Below, piece by piece: positions 1 to 5,345 of a DNA stretch of 6,908 nucleotides; within the stretch, counting starts at the first letter, position 1; each line of letters begins with the position of its first letter. The notes beneath the pieces were generated by a model that made no database searches, had not been told where the DNA came from, and worked only from the letters and a program-made list of their open reading frames with translations. The DNA comes from Peribacter sp964404805 (GTDB lineage: Bacteria > Patescibacteriota > Gracilibacteria > Peribacterales > Peribacteraceae), in assembly GCA_964404805.1 (NCBI GenBank), contig CAYOLJ010000064.1, positions 1-6,908 on the forward strand. Direction: 5' to 3'. A program made the translations under genes and the position numbers.

Positions 1-927
1 CCACTCTTCAGAACCCTCTTCTGGCTCAAGCAGCACTTTGAAGCGCGCCTCAACCGGCTCCTGCCCGAACCGCACGCATCGCTTGCAGCAGGGCTGCTCA
101 CGGGATCACGGCGAGGCATTCCTGCACACCTGAGTGACAGTTTTATGCGCAGCGGCCTCACGCACATCGTGGCGATCTCGGGCTTCAACATCACTATTGT
201 GATCGCGCTAATTTCGGGTTTGCTCTTCTGGCTCCCCGTCACCTGGCGCCTACTGCCCGCGGCGGCCGCCATCATCACCTTCACAATCTTCGTCGGAGCA
301 AGTGCCTCAGTGGTTCGCGCTGCGATCATGGGAATCCTCGGTCTCTTCGCCATCTCAACAGGCAGACGCGCCAACGTGCGACTCGCCATTCTGTGGACCG
401 CCTTCGTCATGCTGATGTGGAACCCCAAACACTTGTGGTACGACGGAAGCTTTCAGCTCTCGTTCGCCGCGGTGATCGGCCTCAGTGAGCTCTCGCCACT
501 CCTCAAGCCTTATCTCATGCGTCTGCCGAATCTCCTCGGAATGCGCGAAGCACTCGAAGCCACAATTGCCGCACAACTTTCAGCCATGCCGCTCGGCATC
601 CTGCTCTTCGGCAACCTTTCGCTTATCTCTCCTCTCGCAAATATCCTCGTCGCACCTGCTATTCCGCTCGCCATGCTCATCACAGCATTGGCCGCACTCT
701 TCAGCTTTCTATCATTCCCCTTTGGTCAGCTGATCGCGTACGGCGGCTGGGCGATTTTGCAATGGATCATCCTAATCGCACAGTGGTGTGCACGCGTTCC
801 CTTTGCATCGCTACACCTCGAACAGGTGAGCATCGTCGTCATCCTCGCGTACTACATGGCACTCGCCGGCTTTGTGTTCTTCCACAACAAACACCTCAAT
901 CGATCACAAATACTCCCACGACCGTAA
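1..927 (+). CDS. comEC: ComEC/Rec2 DNA-uptake channel protein, 3' part, lacking the C-terminal MBL domain
   Basis: The reading frame is open from base 1, so the 5' end lies outside the window; 308 residues are visible and end at TAA (925-927). ComEC is the inner-membrane channel that carries single-stranded DNA into the cytoplasm during natural transformation. The family core is plain: AAGLLTGSRRGIP, then GLTHIVAISGFNITIV (residues 52-67 of the visible part), matching the ComEC signature 'G(L/A)xHLLAISGxH', with Asn where many homologues have His. The rest is a run of hydrophobic segments typical of the competence domain. The protein stops soon after the last membrane segment (FFHNKHLNRSQILPRP), so the metallo-beta-lactamase-like domain common in longer ComEC proteins is absent; I infer a short-form ComEC. 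Its last 24 bp overlap the 3' end of the convergent PurD-like gene. Any N-terminal OB-fold would be upstream of the window. Confidence 0.9.
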   Translation, partial: PLFRTLFWLKQHFEARLNRLLPEPHASLAAGLLTGSRRGIPAHLSDSFMRSGLTHIVAISGFNITIVIALISGLLFWLPVTWRLLPAAAAIITFTIFVGASASVVRAAIMGILGLFAISTGRRANVRLAILWTAFVMLMWNPKHLWYDGSFQLSFAAVIGLSELSPLLKPYLMRLPNLLGMREALEATIAAQLSAMPLGILLFGNLSLISPLANILVAPAIPLAMLITALAALFSFLSFPFGQLIAYGGWAILQWIILIAQWCARVPFASLHLEQVSIVVILAYYMALAGFVFFHNKHLNRSQILPRP

Positions 928-2190
928 CTTATCCGAGTCATCCATCCACCGATCGCCGATATCCGTGCGGTAGTACATGTTACTGATGATGATGTTCTGG
1001 ATGCGCGTGTACATCTGCTTCTGCGCCTCACGCATAGTCATGCCCGAGCCCGAAACGACAAGTGCTACACCCTCCTGCCCCGTAATCAGCCACTGGTCGT
1101 TCTCTTGCTTGAGATCACTGATATGAACGCCATCCGTCATCTTCTTCCTGAAGAACACCACAGAATCTTCTGAGAACGACTCGAACGTCTTAGGGTCATT
1201 GAACGGAAAAGGAGGCACCACGATGAGCGCACAAACCTGGTACCCACGCTTTACTTTGATGTCGTTACCATCACCACTAGCCATCCGCAATAAGAGTTCG
1301 CCTATCGGCTCGGTAATACCCTCCTCCTGCAAATCGATGAACGGAAAGCCAAAACGGCAGGTGAACTCAAGCGGGTAAATGCCGTTGCTATTTACAATAC
1401 AATTGACATCGATATACCCCACATACCCCTCTTCGGCGAGAATCGCCTCGAAGGGACGCAAAGTTGCTTCGAAGATGGGGCTACGAGGTGTCCAGAACAT
1501 GCTGGTGCCCATCTCACCGGTCGCAACACCCAACTCGCCGGGGAAGAGTCTCTTATGTTCAAAATTGACGCACACAGGATTCATAAATTGCTTACCGTTG
1601 AAGAACGCACCGGTAGCAACTTCCACTCCCGCCACACGCCGCTGAAGCTGGAACACGGAAATGGTATCGCTCCACGTCTTGCTGTAAGCGCCAAGAACGC
1701 GAATCACATCACTGCCATCGTCTTCGTTGCCCACAAAGAGAAGCTGCTTCAAATTCTGCGCGTCACCTGAGGGCTTGATCACGTATCGACCGGGATTTTC
1801 CTGCACATACTTGATGCCCTCATCGAACGAATGAAACTCCTGGTAGGGAATGATGCGCACCTTATTGCGCTTGAGCTCCTCCTGTCCGAACGTGCGGTCA
1901 TTCTCCAGCCGATCGGTGTAGGGAGTGCCACCAATACAAAGCTTACTTTTCTTGCGAATGGCTTGTGCCTCCTCTCCTTTACCAATGTGGTCGAAGAGGA
2001 CGATATCGGCCCAGTCGACATGCTTCTTCCAGTCGGTCACCACCTCGACGAATCCCTTGCCTACATCTTGAAACCCCGCCGCCTCGAGACAGAGTCGAAC
2101 ATGGTGACCCTCGCGCGATACCGCCCAAGCAAGACCGGTGGTGGTACCGTCGTACGAGACAAATAGAAACTTCTTCGGCGTGTCAGTCAT
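904..2190 (-). CDS. Divergent PurD-like (GARS-type) ATP-grasp ligase
   Basis: This 428-residue protein has the layout of phosphoribosylamine-glycine ligase (PurD), which joins glycine to phosphoribosylamine in purine synthesis. An N-terminal Rossmann-like part (FLFVSYDGTTTGLAW, residues 8-22) precedes an ATP-grasp core. In the core, YVIKPSG carries the likely ATP-binding Lys139, EHKRLFPGELGVATGEMGT (211-229) corresponds to PurD 'DHKR...GPNTGGMG', and LEFTCRFG (274-281) to 'LEFNxRFGDPE'. The C-terminal part (VVSGSGMTMREAQ, then YYRTDIGDRW at 407-416) is GARS-C-like. It differs from classical PurD: the usual N-terminal Gly-rich loop is missing, the Asn of EFN is Thr277, and DPE reads FPF. The exact substrate is therefore uncertain, and an ATP-grasp ligase acting on another amine is possible. 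The start has no Shine-Dalgarno sequence close by. A weak promoter-like pair (TTGCAC 2228-2223, 17 bp, TAGTCT 2205-2200) would give an almost leaderless mRNA. No other purine gene is nearby. Confidence 0.8.
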   Translation of the reverse strand: MTDTPKKFLFVSYDGTTTGLAWAVSREGHHVRLCLEAAGFQDVGKGFVEVVTDWKKHVDWADIVLFDHIGKGEEAQAIRKKSKLCIGGTPYTDRLENDRTFGQEELKRNKVRIIPYQEFHSFDEGIKYVQENPGRYVIKPSGDAQNLKQLLFVGNEDDGSDVIRVLGAYSKTWSDTISVFQLQRRVAGVEVATGAFFNGKQFMNPVCVNFEHKRLFPGELGVATGEMGTSMFWTPRSPIFEATLRPFEAILAEEGYVGYIDVNCIVNSNGIYPLEFTCRFGFPFIDLQEEGITEPIGELLLRMASGDGNDIKVKRGYQVCALIVVPPFPFNDPKTFESFSEDSVVFFRKKMTDGVHISDLKQENDQWLITGQEGVALVVSGSGMTMREAQKQMYTRIQNIIISNMYYRTDIGDRWMDDSDKLRSWEYL

Positions 2191-2250
2191 GTCGCGCGCA
2201 GACTATTCGCCTCGAACCATGAGTGCAAGTAAACACTAGCCAAGAGAGGA

Positions 2251-3993
2251 ATGGTGTCCTTCTTTTTCTTCTATACTACATTCGTGGAATCTCCTTCTGC
2301 TCAAAAGGGATGGTGGACAGGTGCAGCGATGGCTGTGCTTGTCGGTCTTCCTTTCCTCGCCTTCGGCCAATCGCTTCTGCAGGGCTTCGCTCCTATCGAT
2401 GATCTCTTTCTCGTTGTGCAGAACCTCGCCATACGAGGACCGACACTGGAGCATCTGAAGGCGGCCTTCACCACGTTCGATCCCGAACTCTACATCCCCC
2501 TCACACTCGTCTCCTTCCAGCTCAATTACCTCACCTCCGGTCTCGCACCGTGGAGCTATCACCTCATAAACATTCTGCTCCATGGCACAAATGCTCTGCT
2601 GCTCTTTCTGATCCTTAAAAAAATTACCGGTGCTCCGCGAGCCTCGCTCTTCGCAGCAGCGCTCTTCGCTGTGCATCCTCTGAATACCGAAGCGGTTGTC
2701 TGGATTACGGCACGTAAAGATCTGCTCTCTACCTTCTTCGCCTTTGCCTCGACACTGGCATTCTTAAGACAAACACGACGAAGCATAATCTTCAGTCTTA
2801 CACTTTTTCTCTGTGCGCTCCTCACCAAAGTTTCGGTCGTGCCGCTCCCAGTCGTCTTTCCGCTGCTCTTGAGAATCCAGAACGGTACATGGGAGAGGAA
2901 ATCATTACGATCTATTATCCCGTTCCTTTTGCTCTCTGGTCTCTTTGTGGGTATCGCCCTCTTCGGCAAAGAGCGCATCGTGCAGACATCTGGAGGAATC
3001 GAAACATTCCTTCTTGCTCCCTGGAGCATGCTATTTCTGATCGGAAAATTCTTCTACCCGAGCAATTTAAGCCCCCTCTACGAAGTGACAAGCTCGATTG
3101 GCCTCACCAACCCAATGATCCTCTTTTCCTTCTTTGTTTTCGTCGCGTTTTTTGTCTGCCTCATATTTCTCCGCAAAAAATCCCTCACCCTTACCCTCGC
3201 TCTCACCTTCATCCTTCTTTCTCCCGCCCTGCTTACCTTCTTCAAGGCAGGAACGATCTTTCTCGCATCTGATCGCTATCTCTACCTGCCAAGCCTTGGA
3301 TTTCTCCTGTTCATCGTGCTCTGTCTTCAGGGCATGCATACGAAGATGTCGCTGCCAAAACCGGTTATCGCAGGAGTCAGTGGCATGCTCATTGCGATCC
3401 TGTGCCTACTTTCGATCAAGCAAACGCGACTCTGGAGTTCTGCAGATATACTTTTCACTCATGCGCTCACAGTCACGCCACAATCGGTAGTCGCGCGCAC
3501 CGCACTCGCACAGACCAAGCTCGCTGCCGATCAACCTGAGCAAGCCTTCACGATCCTCAAAGAGGGCCTAGCACAGGGCGATGACATACGCCTGCACCTC
3601 ATGGCAGGAAACGTCTACGCTCACGTGGGACAAGTGACGGACGCACTGGAGCAATTTAACACAGCAAAGCAGATTGATCCGATGAATGCCGATGCGTGGT
3701 TCTCGCTCGGATCAGTGCAGGAACAAACGGGAAGTACTGACGCGGCGCTGGCAAACTACCGCACAGCTGTAGACCTCGATCCTTCAGATGTTCCCGCTCT
3801 CATCGGCATCGGTCGGATTCTTTTTGGCCGACAGCAGATAACTGAAGCGGAAACCTCTCTTCGTACAGCACTCACGTGGAACTCCAATTCTATCGATGCG
3901 CACAGCACACTCGCCGACGTACTCGAAAAAACCGATCGGCAATCCGAAGCGGCCTTGCACCGGGCCATCGCGGTGGAAATTATGGGAGAGTAA
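2251..3993 (+). CDS. TMTC-like GT-C membrane glycosyltransferase-like protein with C-terminal TPR repeats
   Basis: This 580-residue protein has about ten or more hydrophobic segments between residues 25 and 391, followed by a soluble TPR domain (about 412-576, four to five repeats, e.g. ADAWFSLGSVQEQTGSTDAA). The membrane part shows hallmarks of the TMTC/PMT-like GT-C fold: an acidic pair in the first loop (FAPIDDLFLVVQN, D50-D51), HPLNTEAVVWITARKDLLS (142-160) and ASDRYLYLPSLG (339-350). Eukaryotic TMTC proteins are O-mannosyltransferases that use lipid-linked sugar; bacterial relatives are common but mostly uncharacterised, so a role in transferring sugars to exported proteins is inference. 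Start choice: ATG 2251 has a purine run (2242-2250) directly against it, which is poor spacing. ATG 2329 (residue 27) has AGGTG at a normal distance and a TATACT box (2272-2277) before it, and would remove an odd Phe-rich N-terminus. The true start may therefore be 2329. The gene ends 18 bp from the convergent nuclease gene. Confidence 0.82.
   Translation: MVSFFFFYTTFVESPSAQKGWWTGAAMAVLVGLPFLAFGQSLLQGFAPIDDLFLVVQNLAIRGPTLEHLKAAFTTFDPELYIPLTLVSFQLNYLTSGLAPWSYHLINILLHGTNALLLFLILKKITGAPRASLFAAALFAVHPLNTEAVVWITARKDLLSTFFAFASTLAFLRQTRRSIIFSLTLFLCALLTKVSVVPLPVVFPLLLRIQNGTWERKSLRSIIPFLLLSGLFVGIALFGKERIVQTSGGIETFLLAPWSMLFLIGKFFYPSNLSPLYEVTSSIGLTNPMILFSFFVFVAFFVCLIFLRKKSLTLTLALTFILLSPALLTFFKAGTIFLASDRYLYLPSLGFLLFIVLCLQGMHTKMSLPKPVIAGVSGMLIAILCLLSIKQTRLWSSADILFTHALTVTPQSVVARTALAQTKLAADQPEQAFTILKEGLAQGDDIRLHLMAGNVYAHVGQVTDALEQFNTAKQIDPMNADAWFSLGSVQEQTGSTDAALANYRTAVDLDPSDVPALIGIGRILFGRQQITEAETSLRTALTWNSNSIDAHSTLADVLEKTDRQSEAALHRAIAVEIMGE
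2272..2277 (+). promoter_or_regulatory. Possible -10 box (TATACT) for the TPR membrane gene
   Basis: TATACT lies in a pyrimidine-rich stretch, 57 bp upstream of the alternative ATG at 2329, which has AGGTG at about 5 nt spacing. No good -35 is visible 16-18 bp upstream, so this is a -10 match only. It matters because, if real, translation would start at 2329 rather than 2251. Confidence 0.22.
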
Positions 3994-4011
3994 AAATGTG
4001 TACCGAAAGTA

Positions 4012-4284
4012 TTACGAACCGGTACCATCCTTCGTTGGATGTTTCTTGTTCGCAAGTCGTTCCTTCTTCATTTTGCTCCACGTTTTCACCTGCGCTTCCC
4101 TCCTTCGAGCCTCTACCAGTGTTGCATACTCTTCATAGAAAATGATCTTCACCGGTTTCCGAGATCGTGTGTATTTGGCTCCCTTTCCTTCATTATGCCT
4201 TGCCTCTCTCGCAGTTAAATCAACACATGTGCCCGCGTACAGAGAGTGGTCTATACAGCGTGCAAGATAAAAATAGTGCGACAT
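4012..4284 (-). CDS. GIY-YIG nuclease-domain protein, UPF0213 (YhbQ) type
   Basis: This small protein of 90 residues consists almost entirely of one GIY-YIG domain. Visible motifs are HYFYLARCIDHSLYAG (residues 3-18; the family usually reads 'YILRCxDGSLYTG'), Arg26 in TAREARHN (family 'ERRLxEHN'), GKGAKYTRSRKPV (33-45), and Glu63 in RREAQVKTWSK (metal-binding Glu in the family, 'EAQIKKW'). The two catalytic Tyr positions (Y6, Y16), Arg26 and Glu63 are all present, so the fold is likely active. Single-domain members cut or bind DNA, but their cell role is poorly defined. The C-terminus is Lys-rich. TATACT (4299-4294) lies only 9 nt before the ATG, which suggests an almost leaderless mRNA, and no Shine-Dalgarno sequence is seen. 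The gene converges on the TPR membrane gene with 18 bp between stops and no visible terminator. Confidence 0.88.
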   Translation of the reverse strand: MSHYFYLARCIDHSLYAGTCVDLTAREARHNEGKGAKYTRSRKPVKIIFYEEYATLVEARRREAQVKTWSKMKKERLANKKHPTKDGTGS

Positions 4285-4293
4285 TTGTTATGC

Positions 4294-4299
4294 AGTATA
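4294..4299 (-). promoter_or_regulatory. Likely -10 box (TATACT) of the GIY-YIG gene
   Basis: On the minus strand TATACT is followed 9 nt later by the ATG at 4284, placing the expected transcription start near 4287 with a leader of about 3 nt. The -35 region 17-18 bp upstream is weak (GTGAGT or TGAGTC). Confidence 0.35.
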
Positions 4300-4304
4300 G
4301 CCCA

Positions 4305-4383
4305 CGAGTGCCCCTCGACTCACTTCGTTCGCATTGTTTCCTCGCTCTCTTCGGCAAGCTCAGAGCCTTCGGCGAGGCACTCG
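4305..4383. repeat. Long inverted repeat in TTCG-rich intergenic repeat region
   Basis: CGAGTGCC (4305-4312) and GGCACTCG (4376-4383) are perfect inverted copies. The pairing continues by 3 bp after a 2-nt bulge (CCTCG against CGAGG). The enclosed sequence is rich in TTCG and contains CTTCGGCAAGCTCAG (4349-4363), close to the core of the repeat also seen at 5059 and 5660. The whole non-genic stretch 4285-4567 is built of such sequence. I see no gene there; apparent reading frames lack any recognisable protein and run into the antisense of the tRNA. Confidence 0.55.
4314..4332 (+). repeat. TTCG-rich 19-bp repeat unit, copy A
   Basis: CTCGACTCACTTCGTTCGC resembles, in opposite orientation, the sequence at 4549-4567 next to the tRNA. 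They share the first nine bases and a CTTCGTT block shifted by one. A more diverged relative starts at 4442 (CTCGGTTACGTTCCTCGC). Confidence 0.4.
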
Positions 4384-4436
4384 ACTCGCCCCATGACAAA
4401 GAGTGGTCAACGATCGAACGAATATGTTTTGTTGAA

Positions 4437-4484
4437 TGTCCCTCGGTTACGTTCCTCGCTACGCTCATCACTTCACTCGGGACA
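4437..4484. repeat. Inverted repeat (TGTCCC...GGGACA) in the same intergenic region
   Basis: TGTCCC (4437-4442) and GGGACA (4479-4484) are 6-bp inverted copies bounding a TTCG/CGCT-rich insert. The layout mirrors the longer palindrome at 4305-4383, so it may be a decayed second copy of the same kind of element. Confidence 0.3.
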
Positions 4485-4509
4485 CTCTTACCCCATGAGA
4501 ATGGTCGGA

Positions 4510-4525
4510 GCTCCCCCAAGGGAGC
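4510..4525. repeat. Perfect 6-bp hairpin (GCTCCC-CCAA-GGGAGC)
   Basis: The hairpin lies about 43 nt beyond the CCA end of tRNA-Glu on the minus strand. It could stop or process the tRNA transcript, but no T-run follows it in the tRNA direction, so it is not called a terminator. Confidence 0.45.
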
Positions 4526-4537
4526 GGAGACCACGAG

Positions 4538-4567
4538 CGAAGCTGAGTGCAACGAAGCTGAGTCGAG
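4538..4567 (-). repeat. Tandem CGAAGCTGAGT repeat and TTCG-rich unit copy B
   Basis: CGAAGCTGAGT occurs at 4538-4548 and again at 4553-4563, a 15-bp period. The reverse complement of 4549-4567 reads CTCGACTCAGCTTCGTTGC, closely matching the unit at 4314-4332. It abuts the 3' end of tRNA-Glu directly. Confidence 0.45.
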
Positions 4568-4642
4568 TGGCAGCCCCGGCGGGAATCGAACCCGCGTTAC
4601 CAGATTGAAAATCTGGCGTCCTAACCGTTAGACGACGGGGCC
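4568..4642 (-). tRNA. tRNA-Glu (anticodon UUC), CCA encoded
   Basis: Read on the minus strand, the 75-nt gene folds into a full cloverleaf. The acceptor GGCCCCG pairs with CGGGGCT (first pair G-U). The D arm is GTCT/GGAC with AACGGTTA in the loop. The anticodon stem CCAGA/TCTGG holds the loop TTTTCAA, giving anticodon TTC. The T arm is GCGGG-TTCGATT-CCCGC. The discriminator base is G, as usual for tRNA-Glu, and CCA is encoded (4570-4568). No intron or mismatch beyond wobble pairs is seen. A repeat abuts the 3' end; the two-TM protein gene is divergent upstream. Confidence 0.97.
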
Positions 4643-4702
4643 ATACAGAAAAGAACTGTGCAGAAAGGGTATGGCAGAGCGCGTTTAAGCGCCAGAGGCA
4701 TG

Positions 4703-4732
4703 GTGGCAGAAACGTGGAAAAAATGCTATAAT
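4703..4732 (+). promoter_or_regulatory. Sigma-70 promoter with extended -10, for the two-TM protein gene
   Basis: TATAAT (4727-4732) is a perfect -10, preceded by TG at 4724-4725 (extended -10, TGCTATAAT). A -35-like GTGGCA (4703-4708, 4 of 6) lies 18 bp upstream. Transcription is expected near 4739, 21 nt before the ATG at 4760. Confidence 0.7.
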
Positions 4733-4759
4733 GATGAGAAACGTTACCATTCAATTTTC

Positions 4760-5164
4760 ATGGTCCTCCGCACGCTACGCACAGCATTCGTTCTGGCCGG
4801 TCTCGTCATCCTCGTCTCAACCGTGGGCAATGTGCATGGCATCATGAGGGCAAATCTGACGAGTCAGGGATCGATGCTCTCGGGTTTAAACATCGAAGAG
4901 ATGTCGACCCTGCAAATTCGACAGCACCTCAGTGCACCGGAGCGCACGAAGCGAGACGCTTCGGCCGAGATCGCACTCGGGAGCATGCTCCTGCTGCTCG
5001 GACTGGGACTGCACGCCTACATCAAACGCAGGACTCCTAACGAACGTTCTGCCGAAGGCCCTGAGCGAAGTCGAAGGGTGAAGGTACACGCAGCCCCTGC
5101 GCGCAAGGGTCGCGAAACCCGTAAAATTGACCGTTGGTTCCTGTGGATGACGGTACGCATGTAA
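4760..5164 (+). CDS. Small two-TM membrane protein of unknown function
   Basis: I do not recognise a family for this protein of 134 residues. TM1 is about residues 8-26 (AFVLAGLVILVSTVG), followed by a loop of about 45 residues, TM2 at about 70-87 (EIALGSMLLLLGLGLHAYI), and a strongly basic tail (KRR, RSRRVKV, RKGRETRK). Two short basic ends around the helices suggest both termini are cytoplasmic. I chose ATG 4760 because it lies just after the TATAAT promoter; the longer open frame from 4658 would start upstream of that promoter. No Shine-Dalgarno sequence is seen. Residues 100-107 (GPERSRRV) come from a copy of the 21-bp dispersed repeat (5059-5079), so part of the tail may be recent repeat-derived sequence. 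No terminator with a T-run follows on this strand. Confidence 0.62.
   Translation: MVLRTLRTAFVLAGLVILVSTVGNVHGIMRANLTSQGSMLSGLNIEEMSTLQIRQHLSAPERTKRDASAEIALGSMLLLLGLGLHAYIKRRTPNERSAEGPERSRRVKVHAAPARKGRETRKIDRWFLWMTVRM
5059..5079 (+). repeat. 21-bp dispersed repeat, copy 1, inside the two-TM gene
   Basis: The 21 bp are identical to 5660-5680 in the same orientation; the core reads CTGAGCGAAGTCGAAGGG. The ends (CCCT/AGGG) form a short inverted repeat. In the host gene it is read as PERSRR. Confidence 0.85.
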
Positions 5165-5172
5165 GGCAATCG

Positions 5173-5204
5173 AAAAAGGCGGCCCCCGTTACGGGTCAAC
5201 CGCC
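5173..5204 (-). terminator. Strong intrinsic terminator on the minus strand
   Basis: The minus strand reads GGCGG (5204-5200), TTGA, CCCGT (5195-5191), a short loop, ACGGG (5189-5185), GG, CCGCC (5182-5178), then TTTTT (5177-5173). The two nested stems are followed at once by a T-run. On the plus strand no T-run follows, so it serves minus-strand transcription: the short unit starting at the CIRCE promoter, and perhaps pyrD-pyrK, which has no terminator of its own in view. Confidence 0.82.
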
Positions 5205-5229
5205 TCTCGAATTGGAGGAGTGGAACGCT

Positions 5230-5271
5230 TTAGCAGGAGCCACAGCAGCCTCCTTTTTCACCGCCAAACAT
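5230..5271 (-). CDS. Candidate 13-residue Cys-rich microprotein
   Basis: ATG TTT GGC ... TGC TAA encodes MFGGEKGGCCGSC, with a CCxxC ending of the type that binds metal or reacts with thiols. It starts about 25 nt after the predicted CIRCE promoter start. It has no Shine-Dalgarno sequence, but several genes in this window also lack one. An in-frame TAG at 5292-5290 blocks any longer version. A chance frame is quite possible at this length. The rival frame from GTG 5243 has the better ribosome site but an unremarkable peptide. Confidence 0.22.
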   Translation of the reverse strand: MFGGEKGGCCGSC

Positions 5272-5302
5272 ACGAGAAGGGGGGAAGAGCTAAGAGAGAA
5301 CA

Positions 5303-5331
5303 AGGATAGCACACTGTTTTAGCACTCTCAA
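5303..5331 (-). promoter_or_regulatory. Sigma-70 promoter overlapping CIRCE
   Basis: On the minus strand, -35 TTGAGA (5331-5326, 5 of 6) and -10 TATCCT (5308-5303, 4 of 6) are separated by exactly 17 bp. TG at 5311-5310 gives an extended -10. The -35 lies inside the CIRCE palindrome, so a bound repressor would block polymerase. Confidence 0.65.
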
Positions 5332-5345
5332 GCATAGAGTGCCAA
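5319..5345. promoter_or_regulatory. CIRCE operator (HrcA heat-shock repressor binding site)
   Basis: TTAGCACTC (5319-5327), a 9-nt spacer, then GAGTGCCAA (5337-5345). The CIRCE consensus is TTAGCACTC-N9-GAGTGCTAA, so 17 of 18 conserved positions and the spacer length match; the one change is C for T at 5343. In many bacteria HrcA binds this element and represses groESL or dnaK operons until heat shock. No chaperone gene is in the window. The promoter it overlaps faces the minus strand, away from pyrK and into the short unit ending at 5173. hrcA itself is not in view. Confidence 0.88.

Larger units (their letters stand above)
5173..5296 (-). ncRNA. Predicted short CIRCE-controlled transcript (small RNA or micro-mRNA)
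   Basis: The boundaries come from the promoter (start expected near 5296) and the intrinsic terminator, giving about 124 nt. It contains no ordinary gene. Two tiny frames exist. One is ATG 5271 to TAA 5230, encoding MFGGEKGGCCGSC. The other is GTG 5243 to TGA 5196 (15 codons), with AGGAGG (5254-5249) at 5-nt spacing. The AGGAGG can pair with CCTCC (5218-5214), with GTGG/CCAC pairing further in. Either a structured small RNA or a peptide mRNA would fit. The existence of the transcript is inferred from signals only. Confidence 0.5.

Noticed and set aside
1403..1408. TTGACA on the plus strand, a perfect -35 match
   Set aside because: No -10 lies 16-18 bp downstream and it is inside the PurD-like coding sequence.
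4285..4567. The repeat cluster considered as a CRISPR array
   Set aside because: The units differ in length, sequence and orientation, without regular spacers, and no cas gene is near.
4167..4631. Open frame on the plus strand ending in SPGGNRTRVTRL-type sequence, and a parallel one at 4246-4608
   Set aside because: The apparent protein is the antisense of tRNA-Glu plus repeat-rich DNA; this PGGNRTR-like tail is a well-known false-gene pattern over tRNA genes.
4658..4759. Longer N-terminus for the two-TM protein from 4658
   Set aside because: It would start upstream of the TATAAT promoter at 4727-4732 and adds no membrane or family feature.
5134..5322. Open frame on the plus strand over the CIRCE unit
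   Set aside because: It overlaps the end of the two-TM gene, runs through the terminator and promoter of the opposite strand, and shows no recognisable protein features.
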